Part shown: positions 43,835 through 53,207 of the stretch, one piece after another
Position numbering within the stretch: position 1 is the first letter of the stretch
How the letters are laid out: each line of letters starts with the position of its first letter
Assembly (NCBI GenBank): GCA_016930375.1
Contig: JAFGGU010000005.1
Location: forward strand, 1-64,000
Direction of reading: 5' to 3'
Source: Bacteroidales bacterium
GTDB taxonomy: Bacteria; Bacteroidota; Bacteroidia; Bacteroidales; UBA10428
Length of the DNA: 64,000 nt
Program-made: the position numbers and the translations under genes
Notes under the pieces: generated by a model
What the model was told of the DNA's origin: nothing
Database searches by the model: none
What the model saw: the letters and a program-made list of their open reading frames with translations, nothing else

Positions 43835-45541
43835 ATGAAGAAGCGTTTGAAAACATCGAATTCCCTTATCAGACTTTTGGTTTCACTGGCTGCCATTATT
43901 CTGTCAGCCTGCCTGTTGTCATCCTTTTTCTACAGAATTGACCTGACATCCGAGAAACGATACACACTTTCCAAATTCAGCAAAAAATCACTGCGTAACC
44001 TGAAAGATGTTGTTTATGTAAAAGTCTACCTCGATGGTGATCTGAACATACCTTTCAGGAAAATGCAGCAAAGCCTGAAGGAAACACTCGATGAATTCAG
44101 GGTATATGCCGGTGACAACCTCGAGTATGAATTCATCAATCCCTTTGCCGGTAAAAATGCCAAACTGAAGGAGGATATGGTGAATGAGCTCTATGAGAAA
44201 GGCCTTAAGCCCACCAATATCCTGGACACGGATAAAGAAGGCGGCACCTCTGAAAAGCTGGTATTTCCGGGTGCTCTTATTCAATTCAGGGGCACTGAGG
44301 TACCCGTTAACCTGCTCAGAAACGATCCCGGAACTCCTGCTGAAGAAAATATCAATAATTCCATCCAGGCTTTTGAGTTTGAGTTCATCCGGGTAATCAG
44401 TTCTCTTTCTGCCGATTCAGTAGAAAAAATTGCATTTCTTGAAGGACACGGAGAATTTGATGAATACCAGGTAGGTGATATAACCCATGAATTGGGCTGG
44501 TATTTCCAGGTTGACCGGGGAAGGATCAATGGTAAACCGGGAATACTTGACCAGTATAAAGCAGTAGTTATTGCCGGCCCTGCTTCACCCTTTCATGAGA
44601 AGGATAAATATGTGCTCGATCAATACATCATGAACGGTGGCAAGGTATTGTGGTTCATCGATATGGTAAATGCCAGTCTCGACAGCATCAGTGAAGGCGG
44701 TCCCATGGTTGCGCTCATCAGAACATTGAATATTGAGGATCTGCTTTTCAGGTACGGCGTCAGAATCAACCCCGTCCTGATACAGGATGTGCAGTGCGAT
44801 AAGATCCCCGTGAACGTTGCGCTTGCAGGCAATGCCCCGAACTTCGTGCCTTCACCCTGGCTCTACTCACCCTTGCTTACTACTCCCGATTCACACCCGG
44901 TTACCCGAAATCTCAACATGATCAGAACTGAATTCACCGGTTTTATCGATACGCTGGAAGCGAGAAAAGAGATCAGTAAAACAGTGTTGCTCAAAACATC
45001 CGATTTCTCCAGGCAGGTGGTGGTACCCGTTATGATAAGCCTCGAAGAAATAAGACTGGTCCCGCAGGAAAGCCAGTTTACCAACCGGTATTTACCCATT
45101 GCCGTACTCCTGGAAGGAAACTTCGAATCCGCATTCCGGAACAGAATGATCTCCGCCTTGTTCCCCGACACGACAGTAAAGTTCAAGGATACCGGCTCCC
45201 CATCCAAAATGCTCGTTGTGGCCGACGCCGATATCATCAGGAATGATGTGAGACCCACTCCCCAGGGTGTTTACATCTCACCTCTCGGATTTGACCGATA
45301 TACCCAGCAGACCTTCGGGAACAGGGAATTCATTGTGAATGCCATTCAATATATGACGGGACATGGCGATCTAATCAGTTTACGTTCGCGTGAAATTACC
45401 CTGCGGTTGCTCGATAAGTCCAAAATTAAGAATGATCAGACCAGGTGGAAACTGATTAATACCATTGGCCCGCCGCTCATCATTATTCTGGCAGGCATTC
45501 TCTATTCCTGGATCCGAAAAAGAAGATTTGGCAAGAACTGA
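43835..45541 (+). CDS. gldG: Gliding-associated ABC transporter auxiliary component GldG
   Basis: 568 aa. N-terminal helix (LIRLLVSLAAIILSACLLSSFFYRIDLTSEKRYTLS), large periplasmic GldG/DUF-type domain (YVKVYLDGDLNIPFRKMQQSLKETLDEF; EKIAFLEGHGEFDEYQVGDI; KVLWFIDMVN; NREFIVNAIQYMTGHGDLISLRSREITLRLLDK), and a C-terminal helix (PPLIIILAGILYSWIRKRRFGKN). It is the partner of GldF and is related to IFT52-like domains. Last gene of the operon; a T-rich stretch near 45605 might end it, but no clear hairpin precedes it. Confidence 0.92.
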   Translation: MKKRLKTSNSLIRLLVSLAAIILSACLLSSFFYRIDLTSEKRYTLSKFSKKSLRNLKDVVYVKVYLDGDLNIPFRKMQQSLKETLDEFRVYAGDNLEYEFINPFAGKNAKLKEDMVNELYEKGLKPTNILDTDKEGGTSEKLVFPGALIQFRGTEVPVNLLRNDPGTPAEENINNSIQAFEFEFIRVISSLSADSVEKIAFLEGHGEFDEYQVGDITHELGWYFQVDRGRINGKPGILDQYKAVVIAGPASPFHEKDKYVLDQYIMNGGKVLWFIDMVNASLDSISEGGPMVALIRTLNIEDLLFRYGVRINPVLIQDVQCDKIPVNVALAGNAPNFVPSPWLYSPLLTTPDSHPVTRNLNMIRTEFTGFIDTLEARKEISKTVLLKTSDFSRQVVVPVMISLEEIRLVPQESQFTNRYLPIAVLLEGNFESAFRNRMISALFPDTTVKFKDTGSPSKMLVVADADIIRNDVRPTPQGVYISPLGFDRYTQQTFGNREFIVNAIQYMTGHGDLISLRSREITLRLLDKSKIKNDQTRWKLINTIGPPLIIILAGILYSWIRKRRFGKN

Positions 45542-45691
45542 TCACTCGAACTGAAACGTACAGGGGATTTTTAAAAAAATTGAAATCAGTCGCCCGGGAC
45601 AATCTTTTTTTTCGTAATATTGATTTCCTGATTGTAACAGGTAATCATCAATCTAATAGTGTGTTTTATTTATATTTAAAATCTTTTCTGC

Positions 45692-46822
45692 ATGAAATTT
45701 GTCGTATCAAGCATTGACCTGCTGAATCATCTTCAGGGTTTAAGCCGGGTAATCAGTTCAAAGAATACGCTTCCAATTTTAGATAATTTCCTTTTTAAGC
45801 TCGATGGGAAAACCCTTGAAATTACTGCTTCTGATCTCGAAACCACCATGGTCACAACCATGGAACTGGAAAATACGGATGGATCAGGCAGTATTGCTAT
45901 TCCCGCGAAGCTGATCACTGACTCACTCCGTGAGTTTCCCGATCAGCCGCTTACCTTTACGATCAACACGGATACCTATGCCGTTACCATCAGTTCGGAA
46001 AACGGACAGTTTTCAGTGGTCGGTCAGCATGGCGAAGACTTTCCGCAGTTGCCCAAAATAAAGCCGGAACGCAGTGTTTCCCTGCAAATTTCCGCTGCAT
46101 CCCTGGTAACCGGCATTACCAACACATTGTTTGCCACAGCTGATGATGAACTCCGTCCGGTGATGAACGGTATATTTATGGAGCTGAGTCCCGCCGATAT
46201 CACTTTCGTGGCCTCAGACGCACATAAGCTCGTGCGATACAAGCGGAAGGATGTGAATGCCGATGCCAGCGCATCCTTCATCCTGCCCAAGAAGCCTGCA
46301 GGCCTGCTGAAAAACCTGCTTTCCAAGGGGCATGAACAGGTGACCATTGAATTTGATGACAAGAATGCATTTTTCATCTTGCCCAATTATCAGGTGGTAT
46401 GCCGACTCGTGGAAGGCAATTATCCCAGTTATAATTCGGTAATACCTACCAATAATCCAAATAAACTGATCATTGACCGGATTAAACTGCTGAACACCAT
46501 CCGGCGCGTATCTGTTTTCTCCAATCAGGCCAGCAACCTGGTGCGGTTATCACTGAAGGGAAACAGGCTTACGGTTTCGGCCCAGGACATTGACTTTGCA
46601 ACATCGGCTGTTGAAGAGGTTACCTGTCAGTACAACGGTGATGAGCTCGAAATAGGCTTTAAATCAACCTTTATGGTTGAGATCCTCGGCAATATCCAAT
46701 CCACCGAGGTATCTATTGAACTTTCCGATGCATCAAGGGCAGGCCTGTTTATTCCTTTTGACAAGGAAAATGAAAATGAAGATGTGCTGATGCTCCTGAT
46801 GCCCATGATGATCAATTCATAG
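45692..46822 (+). CDS. dnaN: DNA polymerase III beta sliding clamp
   Basis: 376 aa processivity clamp, three repeated clamp folds. Conserved features are the start MKFVVSSIDLLNHLQGLSRVI, NTLPILDNFLFKL, TDSLREFPDQPLTF, and ATDGHRL-equivalent VASDAHKLVRYKRK. PAKKLL-equivalent LPKKPAGLLKNLL and the C-terminal LLMPMMINS (equivalent to the M(P)MRL end) complete it. dnaA and recF are not adjacent, as is usual in Bacteroidota. Followed 7 bp later by an exonuclease gene, a coherent replication pair. Confidence 0.97.
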   Translation: MKFVVSSIDLLNHLQGLSRVISSKNTLPILDNFLFKLDGKTLEITASDLETTMVTTMELENTDGSGSIAIPAKLITDSLREFPDQPLTFTINTDTYAVTISSENGQFSVVGQHGEDFPQLPKIKPERSVSLQISAASLVTGITNTLFATADDELRPVMNGIFMELSPADITFVASDAHKLVRYKRKDVNADASASFILPKKPAGLLKNLLSKGHEQVTIEFDDKNAFFILPNYQVVCRLVEGNYPSYNSVIPTNNPNKLIIDRIKLLNTIRRVSVFSNQASNLVRLSLKGNRLTVSAQDIDFATSAVEEVTCQYNGDELEIGFKSTFMVEILGNIQSTEVSIELSDASRAGLFIPFDKENENEDVLMLLMPMMINS

Positions 46823-46829
46823 TTCCGGC

Positions 46830-47603
46830 ATGAAGCTGAATCTCCGAAATCCCCTCATTTTCTTCGATCTTGAGACAACCGGAATTGATGTGGCCCTTGA
46901 CCGCATTGTCGAAATTTCGTACCTGAAAATCTATCCAAACGGTGATGAAGAATCAAAAACCATGAAGGTGAATCCCACAATTCCCATTCCACCCAAGGTA
47001 ACTGCGATTCACGGGATCACCGATGAGGATGTAAGAGATGCGCCCAAGTTCAGCGAGATTGCCAAAACACTTACCAAAGTTTTTGAAGGGTCTGATTTCG
47101 CTGGCTATAATTCCAATAAATTCGACCTCCCCCTGCTGGCTGAAGAGTTCCTGAGAGCGGGTGTTGACGTCGACCTGAAAAAAAGAAAGTTTATTGATAT
47201 TCAGGTAATTTTTCATAAAAAGGAGCAAAGAACACTGGGCGCTGCTTATAAATTCTACTGTGACAAGAACCTGGAGGATGCTCATACGGCTGAGGCTGAT
47301 ACCCGGGCCACCTATGAGGTTCTGAAAGCGCAGCTCGACCGGTATGCCGATCTTCCCAATGATGTGGATGAACTGTCAAAATACTCCAGCCATAACCGCA
47401 ACGCCGACTTCCTGGGACGAATCATATACGATGACGAGGGAATTGAGATCTTCAATTTCGGTAAATACAAAGGACAGCGTGTGACAGAAGTGTTGAAAAA
47501 GGATCAGGGTTATTATGCCTGGATGATGAATGGTCAGTTCCCACTGCATACCAAGAACGTGCTGACGAGCATCAAACTGAGGGAGGCCTTCGGAAAAAAA
47601 TAA
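46830..47603 (+). CDS. DnaQ-family 3'-5' exonuclease with ExoX/DUF3820-like C-terminal domain
   Basis: 257 aa. DEDD exonuclease motifs: ExoI IFFDLETTGIDVALDRIVEIS, ExoII GYNSNKFDLPLL, ExoIII HTAEADTRATYEVL (DEDDh type with His before Asp). The C-terminal 55 residues (FGKYKGQRVTEVLKKDQGYYAWM) match the small FGKYKG domain seen at the end of exonuclease X-like proteins. It could serve as a proofreading or repair nuclease. Its position right behind dnaN, 7 bp away, supports a replication or repair role; the FAH-family gene follows after 5 bp. Confidence 0.92.
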   Translation: MKLNLRNPLIFFDLETTGIDVALDRIVEISYLKIYPNGDEESKTMKVNPTIPIPPKVTAIHGITDEDVRDAPKFSEIAKTLTKVFEGSDFAGYNSNKFDLPLLAEEFLRAGVDVDLKKRKFIDIQVIFHKKEQRTLGAAYKFYCDKNLEDAHTAEADTRATYEVLKAQLDRYADLPNDVDELSKYSSHNRNADFLGRIIYDDEGIEIFNFGKYKGQRVTEVLKKDQGYYAWMMNGQFPLHTKNVLTSIKLREAFGKK

Positions 47604-47608
47604 CTGCT

Positions 47609-48220
47609 ATGAAAATTATCTGCATCGGACGTAATTACGTTGAACATGCCCGGGAACTCAACAATCCCCTGCCTTCTAAACCGGTGTTTTTCATGAAACC
47701 CGATTCTTCCCTGCTGATCAATAATAATCCGTTCTTCCTGCCTGATTTTTCAAATGAAATTCATTATGAGGCTGAGATCGTACTAAAGATTTCACGCCTG
47801 GGTAAAAACATTCAAAAACAATTCGCACATCGTTACTATAGTACCCTCGGAATAGGCATTGATTTTACAGCCAGGGATCTGCAGGATGCCTGCAAGAAAG
47901 CCGGCCATCCCTGGGAGATCGCCAAATCCTTCGATCAGTCCGCTGTTATCAACCGCTTTATCCCGCTGGCATCCGTTCCTGATCCGCTGGCCATCAACTT
48001 TCAGCTTGACCTGAACGGGAAAACCTTGCAAAAAGGCAATACAAGAGATATGATCTTCTCATTCGATGAAATCATTGCCTATATTTCCACCTTTATCACA
48101 CTGAAAACCGGCGATTTGATTTTTACGGGCACACCTTCAGGTGTAGGGCCTGTCAAAACAGGGGATCACCTGGTGGCTTCGGTGGAGGAGCAGGTGTTGC
48201 TTGACTTTTATGTGCGTTAG
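47609..48220 (+). CDS. Fumarylacetoacetate hydrolase-family protein (short form)
   Basis: 203 aa. FAH C-terminal fold: IGRNYVEHARELNNPLPSKPVFFMKP, metal-binding HYEAEIVLKIS, IGIDFTARDLQD, GHPWEIAKSFDQSAVI, and GDLIFTGTPSGVGPV. Members include acylpyruvate hydrolases and oxaloacetate tautomerases or decarboxylases; this length and start resemble the FAHD1-like subgroup, but the substrate is not assignable. Third gene of the dnaN transcript. Confidence 0.93.
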   Translation: MKIICIGRNYVEHARELNNPLPSKPVFFMKPDSSLLINNNPFFLPDFSNEIHYEAEIVLKISRLGKNIQKQFAHRYYSTLGIGIDFTARDLQDACKKAGHPWEIAKSFDQSAVINRFIPLASVPDPLAINFQLDLNGKTLQKGNTRDMIFSFDEIIAYISTFITLKTGDLIFTGTPSGVGPVKTGDHLVASVEEQVLLDFYVR

Positions 48221-48243
48221 AGCAGTTAATTTTATTTGAACTG

Positions 48244-48275
48244 TTTCCAACTTACTGAAAAATAACGTAGGTTTG
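48244..48275 (+). promoter_or_regulatory. Promoter of the yicC-gmk-nadD-antiporter operon
   Basis: TTTC (48244-48247), 20 bp, TAGGTTTG (48268-48275). The -7 box is a perfect match and the -33 box has one mismatch. The leader is about 13-15 nt before ATG 48296, which is preceded by a plausible GAGGT. Confidence 0.6.
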
Positions 48276-48295
48276 CAGCATACTATCGCAGAGGT

Positions 48296-49171
48296 ATGAT
48301 ACAATCAATGACGGGATATGGCAAGGCATCATGTGAGTTGGGGGAAAAGACCGCCACATTCGAGATCAAATCACTTAACAGCAAACAATTCGATCTGTAT
48401 TTCAGATTACCCAACGCCTACCGCGACAGGGAAATGGAAATGCGCAATGATTTGGCGAACCGGCTGAAAAGAGGCAAGGTGGAGGTGAACCTGACCCTGG
48501 AATTTCCCGAAGGAAAACAGGCCACTCAAATCAATGCCGGAGTTGTGAAAGCCTATTACAGCCAGCTGAAAACCATCGCAGGAGAGATCGGGATTCCTGA
48601 ACATGAACCCATGCTTCAGGCTATATTGCGAATGCCTGATGCCATGAATAACGGAAAAGAGGCAATTGATCCCTCCGAAACACAAAAGCTTGCAGAGACA
48701 CTCGCCCTTGCCCTGGATGAATTGGAAAAATACAGGAATAACGAAGGATCTGCCCTGGCGGCCGACATTTCGAAACGGATTGGACTGATTGAATCCTTCC
48801 TCGGGCAAATCGAACCTTTTGAAAATGAACGTTCCCTGGCTCTGAGAAATAAACTCGAAAGTTCACTTCTCGAATTCATCCCCCAGGAAAGCCTGGACAA
48901 AAACCGTTACGAACAGGAACTGATCTACTACCTCGAAAAACTTGATATTTCCGAAGAAAAAACCAGGTTGCGTCATCACTGCAAATATTTCCTTGAGGTG
49001 ATGAAGGAATCGGACCAGGTTGGCCGGAAACTCGGATTTGTTGCCCAGGAAATTGGCCGGGAGATCAACACCATTGGTTCAAAAGCCAGTCATTCCGGAA
49101 TCCAGAAGCTTGTAGTGCTCATGAAAGATGAGCTCGAAAAGATCAAAGAACAATTGATGAACGTTTTGTGA
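48296..49171 (+). CDS. YicC-family endoribonuclease-like protein
   Basis: 291 aa. The N-terminal YicC domain starts IQSMTGYGKASCELGEKTATFEIKSLNSKQFDLYFRLP, universally conserved in the family. The C-terminal DUF1732 region ends EIGREINTIGSKASHSGIQKLVVLMKDELEKIKEQLMNVL (given as description of two adjoining helices). E. coli YicC is an RNase. Location directly before gmk (4-bp gap) is the family's commonest neighbourhood. Confidence 0.94.
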   Translation: MIQSMTGYGKASCELGEKTATFEIKSLNSKQFDLYFRLPNAYRDREMEMRNDLANRLKRGKVEVNLTLEFPEGKQATQINAGVVKAYYSQLKTIAGEIGIPEHEPMLQAILRMPDAMNNGKEAIDPSETQKLAETLALALDELEKYRNNEGSALAADISKRIGLIESFLGQIEPFENERSLALRNKLESSLLEFIPQESLDKNRYEQELIYYLEKLDISEEKTRLRHHCKYFLEVMKESDQVGRKLGFVAQEIGREINTIGSKASHSGIQKLVVLMKDELEKIKEQLMNVL

Positions 49172-49175
49172 AGGT

Positions 49176-49751
49176 ATGACCGGAAAAGCAGTGATTATCT
49201 CAGCTCCTTCAGGCGCTGGTAAGACCACCATAGTGAAACACCTGCTCGGAATCAGGGAGTTGAAGCTGGCGTTTTCAGTTTCGGCTTGCACAAGGCCTGC
49301 CCGCGAGGGGGAGAAAGACGGGCTTGATTATTTTTTCCTGGAAGTGAGCAGTTTCAAAAGCATGATCGATGAGGGCGCCTTTGTTGAATGGGAAGAGGTT
49401 TATAAAAACAGCTATTACGGAACCCTGAAAAGTGAGGTGGATCGCATCTGGAAAATGGGGCACCACGTTCTGTTTGATGTTGACGCAATGGGCGGTATCA
49501 ATCTGAAAAGCAAATTCGGGGAGAATGCACTTTCCATTTTTGTTATGCCCCCTTCCATTGAAATCCTGAAACATCGGCTTGAAGCCCGAGGAACCGAATC
49601 GGAAGAAAAAATCAGGAACCGGATCAATAAAGCAGTGCTTGAAATAAAATTTGCCGGGAAATTTGATGTTACCCTCATAAATGATGACCTGGCTACAACC
49701 CTCAGGGAGGCTGAAAAGCTGGTTACCGGATATCTGAAAAACCGTTCATGA
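49176..49751 (+). CDS. gmk: Guanylate kinase
   Basis: 191 aa; phosphorylates GMP to GDP with ATP, downstream of guaB's pathway. P-loop ISAPSGAGKTTIVKHLL, GMP-binding SACTRPAREGEKDGLDYFFL and GAFVEWEEVYKNSYYGTLKSEV, lid region RLEARGTESEEKIRNRI. The stop overlaps the nadD start by ATGA. Confidence 0.97.
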   Translation: MTGKAVIISAPSGAGKTTIVKHLLGIRELKLAFSVSACTRPAREGEKDGLDYFFLEVSSFKSMIDEGAFVEWEEVYKNSYYGTLKSEVDRIWKMGHHVLFDVDAMGGINLKSKFGENALSIFVMPPSIEILKHRLEARGTESEEKIRNRINKAVLEIKFAGKFDVTLINDDLATTLREAEKLVTGYLKNRS

Positions 49752-50326
49752 CCATGAAGACCGGTCTGTTCTTTGGTTCATTCAATCCTATCCATATCGG
49801 GCATATGGCAATCGCCAATTATATGATTGAATTCACCGATCTGGATCAATTATGGTTTGTGATATCTCCACAGAATCCCCTGAAAAAAAAATCCTCGCTG
49901 CTCGAAGACCATAAGCGCAGGAGTCTGCTCGAAATTGCAATTGAAAAGGATGACAGGTTCAGGGTTTGTGATATCGAGTTCCGTTTGCCTAAACCATCCT
50001 ATACCATCGATACACTTACATACCTGGCTGAACTCCACCCGAAGAACGAATTCATCCTGATTATGGGATCCGACGGACTGTCCACTTTCCCAAAATGGAA
50101 AAACTACCGGGTCATCGAAGAAAATTATGTCCGGTATATCTATCCGCGGCCGGGTTATCCGTTTAAAGCAGAAGATTACACCCATGTGAAGGTATTCGAT
50201 GCCCCGCAGATGGAAATATCTTCGACCTTTATCAGGCAAGCGCTGCATTCTAAACACGATATCAGGCATTTTCTGCCGCCCGGGGTTTTCAATTACATAA
50301 CCCAAATGCATTATTACAAAACATGA
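49748..50326 (+). CDS. nadD: Nicotinate-nucleotide adenylyltransferase
   Basis: 192 aa; makes nicotinate adenine dinucleotide, the substrate of the nadE product found at 7.5-9.1 kb. Nucleotidylyl-transferase motif GSFNPIHIGHMAIAN, substrate-site PQNPLK, and the C-terminal ISSTFIRQAL (ISSTxIR). The start may be ATG 49748 (overlapping the gmk stop) or 49754. Overlaps the antiporter gene by ATGA. Confidence 0.96.
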   Translation: MTMKTGLFFGSFNPIHIGHMAIANYMIEFTDLDQLWFVISPQNPLKKKSSLLEDHKRRSLLEIAIEKDDRFRVCDIEFRLPKPSYTIDTLTYLAELHPKNEFILIMGSDGLSTFPKWKNYRVIEENYVRYIYPRPGYPFKAEDYTHVKVFDAPQMEISSTFIRQALHSKHDIRHFLPPGVFNYITQMHYYKT

Positions 50327-51285
50327 TCCTCAACATCGTGCTCCTGCTTGTTGGATTTGGCCTGCTCATCAAAGGCGCCGATTACCTGGTGCTGGGATCA
50401 TCCTCCCTGGCCAGGCGTTTTAATATTTCTGAACTTATTATTGGTCTTACCATTGTAGCATTCGGAACCTCAATGCCTGAACTCATTGTCGGTGTTGTTT
50501 CAGCTACGAAAGGCCTCAATGACGTTACTTTTGGCAATGTCATCGGAAGTAATATTTTTAACCTTTTCTTAATCCTGGGAATTTCCGCTTTTATCTTTCC
50601 GATCAGGGTGCAGCATTCCACGATAATGAAAGAGATTCCCTATACCATTATTGCAGCCCTGGTTTTGTTCATTCTTGCCAATGATCATCTTTATTCGGAA
50701 GACCGGCCAAACAGGATAGGTTTCGCGGATGGAATGATTATGCTGGCATTTTTCCTGTTCTTCATGTATTATGTCTTTCAAAACATGAAAAATGACAACC
50801 AGGATATCATCATTGACCCTAAAAAATACAGTGTTTGGAAGACTTTGCTTTTGATAGTAACCGGACTGGCCGGCCTGGTTTTTGGCGGCCGGATGTCAGT
50901 GAATAATGCGGTGGATATCGCCCATCAATTGGGAATCAGTGAGCGGATTATCGGACTTACAATCATTGCTGTGGGAACCTCCCTGCCCGAACTCGCCACC
51001 TCAGCGGTAGCCGCCTACCGGAAAAATTCTGATATAGCCGTTGGCAATGTCGTCGGATCAAATATTTTCAATATCTTTCTGGTATTACCGGTATCTGCCC
51101 TCATTCATCCCTTGCCTTTCAGTAAAACTTTCAATACTGACATCACTGTATTGATTGCCGGTACCATATTGCTGTTGTTCTTCACCCACTCCGGAAAAAA
51201 AGCCACTATTGATCGCTGGGAAGGCTTGTTCCTGACGCTGGGATTCCTGGGTTACACCCTGTGGCTGATATTCTCCGGCAGTTAA
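50323..51285 (+). CDS. Calcium/sodium:cation antiporter (CaCA family)
   Basis: 320 aa, about ten transmembrane helices, with the two alpha repeats that define the family: LTIVAFGTSMPELIVGVVSATKG...FGNVIGSNIFN (N-terminal half) and LTIIAVGTSLPELATSAVAAYRK...VGNVVGSNIFN (C-terminal half). Resembles YrbG/MaX1-type K+-independent exchangers. Translation coupled to nadD (ATGA). Followed by a GC-rich hairpin. Confidence 0.95.
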   Translation: MILNIVLLLVGFGLLIKGADYLVLGSSSLARRFNISELIIGLTIVAFGTSMPELIVGVVSATKGLNDVTFGNVIGSNIFNLFLILGISAFIFPIRVQHSTIMKEIPYTIIAALVLFILANDHLYSEDRPNRIGFADGMIMLAFFLFFMYYVFQNMKNDNQDIIIDPKKYSVWKTLLLIVTGLAGLVFGGRMSVNNAVDIAHQLGISERIIGLTIIAVGTSLPELATSAVAAYRKNSDIAVGNVVGSNIFNIFLVLPVSALIHPLPFSKTFNTDITVLIAGTILLLFFTHSGKKATIDRWEGLFLTLGFLGYTLWLIFSGS

Positions 51286-51292
51286 CGTTATT

Positions 51293-51310
51293 GCCGCCCC
51301 ATGGGGTGGC
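51293..51310 (+). terminator. GC-rich hairpin after the antiporter gene
   Basis: GCCGCCCC and GGGGTGGC pair (one G-T wobble) around a tiny AT loop, 8 bp after the stop. No U-run follows, so termination activity is uncertain. Confidence 0.45.
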
Positions 51311-51328
51311 GCAGAAACAATATATTTA

Positions 51329-51336
51329 TAACTTTG
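51329..51336 (+). promoter_or_regulatory. Candidate -7 box for the LTA-synthase-like gene
   Basis: TAACTTTG fits TAnnTTTG, 23 bp before ATG 51359; -33 not evident. Confidence 0.45.
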
Positions 51337-51358
51337 ATCCTTTTATTGATCACCGGTA

Positions 51359-53185
51359 ATGAAATCAAGGCTGAAATTCTTCTTTCGCTATTTTGCTTTC
51401 TGGCTCGCACTGTTCATCCTGGGTAAAATTGCCTTTCTCTTTTATCAACACAGTCAGTCATTTCACTTGCCTTTTACAGACTGGTTCAGGATCATCGGCC
51501 ATGGTTTCCTGCTCGACCTCTCTGCCACCGGGTATTTCGTGCTGTTACCCCTAGTTGTTCTGATCGGGACTTCTTTCTCAAATTACAAACTGCCCGGGTG
51601 GCTGATCGGTGGCTATACCGGTATTGCGCTTTTCCTTTTCATCATCATTACCCTGGTTGATTTTGAAATATACAAGTACTGGGGGGTCCGGCTTGACAGC
51701 ACAGCTCTCCGGTTCGTTGACAAACCCCGTGAAATGCTGGCTTCTACCAGCTGGTCCATGGTCATGCTCTTGCTCATTTCCTTAATCGCATTCATGAGTC
51801 TGTTCTTCTACTTGTATCGCCGGTATGTGGCTGTTTTGCTGGCTAACTCGCAGAAGCCACGATGGGTGGGACTATTATTTTTTGTGCTCTTGCTACCCTT
51901 TGTCTTCCTCGCCATCCGCGGTAGTTTTGGCATTGCTCCCATCAGTGTATCCAGGGTTTACTTCCATCCTGAACCGTTTCCCAACTATGCTGCCAACAAT
52001 GTGGTATGGAACCTGGGGCATTCCCTGCTGGAAAAAAAGGACCAGCCCAATCCGTTTAAATATCTCGATGATCAGACAGCCCGCCGATACCTTGATGAAT
52101 TGTTTGCAGAGGATTCAACCCGCATTGAACTCCTTAACAACAGGCGTCCCAATGTAATCCTGATCATCATGGAGAGCTTCACCGCCAAATTGGTTGAACC
52201 CCTGGGTGGATTACCCGGTGTAACACCAAACTTCAATCAGCTTTGCAGGGAAAGCGTACTTTTTACCAATTTTTTTGCCAATGATTCCCGCACGGACAAA
52301 AGTATTGTATCGATATTAAGCGGTTATCCTGCCCTTGGGAAAATATCGATCATTAAATTCCCCAATAAAACCCAGAAATTGGGGATCATTTCCCGGGAGT
52401 TGGCACAAGCCGGGTATCAGACTTCATTCCTGTATGGTGGCGATGTTGATTTTGCCAATATCCGGTCCTATTTGGTAAATGGAAGTTTTCAGAACATCGT
52501 GGAGGTTTCGGATTTTAATAAGTCACAGCAGACAGGCCGATGGGGAGTGCATGATAGTTATACCTTTCAGCGATTGTATGACGATTGCAATGCATCCGAT
52601 ACGCCATTCTTCAAAGTCTTTCTTACCCTGAGTAACCACGAACCATTCGATTTACCTGTTAGACCAAGATTTGGCAACAAAACAATCGACGATAAGGTCA
52701 GCAGTTCGGCCTATTACACCGACAGCTGCATGGGTGATTTTATTCAAAAAGCCAGACTTACCAACTGGTGGAATAATTCACTGATTATCATGCTCGCCGA
52801 TCACGGCATCAAATATCCCGGAAACACCATTGTATACTATCCCGAAAAGTACAGGATCCCCATGATATGGACCGGTGGGGCCATAAAATCCGATACCCTC
52901 ATAACCACCTATTCTTCCCAGTCCGATCTGGCCAGAACGCTACTTAACCAATTGAATATGGATGCTTCAGCCTATCCCCTCAGCAAGGACATTTTCAGGG
53001 CAAAACATCAGTTTGCCTTTTATGAATTCAACAATGGTTTCGGCATGATGTCCGACACTGCTAAATACGTCTATGACAATGATCTGCAAAAGGTGATCCT
53101 GAACCAGGGCGGAATATCGGATTTCTTTCTGCAGTGTGGGATGGCTGTCCAGCAAGAGGTTTATGACGTGTTCCTTAAAAATTAA
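51359..53185 (+). CDS. LTA synthase-like sulfatase-fold phosphoglycerol/phosphoethanolamine transferase
   Basis: 608 aa. Five N-terminal helices (about residues 8-190), then an extracytoplasmic alkaline-phosphatase/sulfatase domain (about 255-590). Metal and catalytic motifs are IIMESFTAKLVEPLGG, FFANDSRTDKSIVSILSGYPAL (nucleophilic Thr in RTDKS), SNHEPFDLP and MLADHGIKYPG. Gram-negative members transfer phosphoglycerol or phosphoethanolamine from phospholipids to glycans or lipid A-like acceptors; a true lipoteichoic acid is not expected here. The adjacent GT4 and MsbA-like genes suggest a surface-glycan role. Confidence 0.9.
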   Translation: MKSRLKFFFRYFAFWLALFILGKIAFLFYQHSQSFHLPFTDWFRIIGHGFLLDLSATGYFVLLPLVVLIGTSFSNYKLPGWLIGGYTGIALFLFIIITLVDFEIYKYWGVRLDSTALRFVDKPREMLASTSWSMVMLLLISLIAFMSLFFYLYRRYVAVLLANSQKPRWVGLLFFVLLLPFVFLAIRGSFGIAPISVSRVYFHPEPFPNYAANNVVWNLGHSLLEKKDQPNPFKYLDDQTARRYLDELFAEDSTRIELLNNRRPNVILIIMESFTAKLVEPLGGLPGVTPNFNQLCRESVLFTNFFANDSRTDKSIVSILSGYPALGKISIIKFPNKTQKLGIISRELAQAGYQTSFLYGGDVDFANIRSYLVNGSFQNIVEVSDFNKSQQTGRWGVHDSYTFQRLYDDCNASDTPFFKVFLTLSNHEPFDLPVRPRFGNKTIDDKVSSSAYYTDSCMGDFIQKARLTNWWNNSLIIMLADHGIKYPGNTIVYYPEKYRIPMIWTGGAIKSDTLITTYSSQSDLARTLLNQLNMDASAYPLSKDIFRAKHQFAFYEFNNGFGMMSDTAKYVYDNDLQKVILNQGGISDFFLQCGMAVQQEVYDVFLKN

Positions 53186-53207
53186 AGGCTTTCCAACGGA
53201 TTACAGG

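Noticed and set aside
45590..45615. T-run after gldG as an intrinsic terminator
   Set aside because: The preceding GTCGCCCGGGAC does not form a stable uninterrupted stem.
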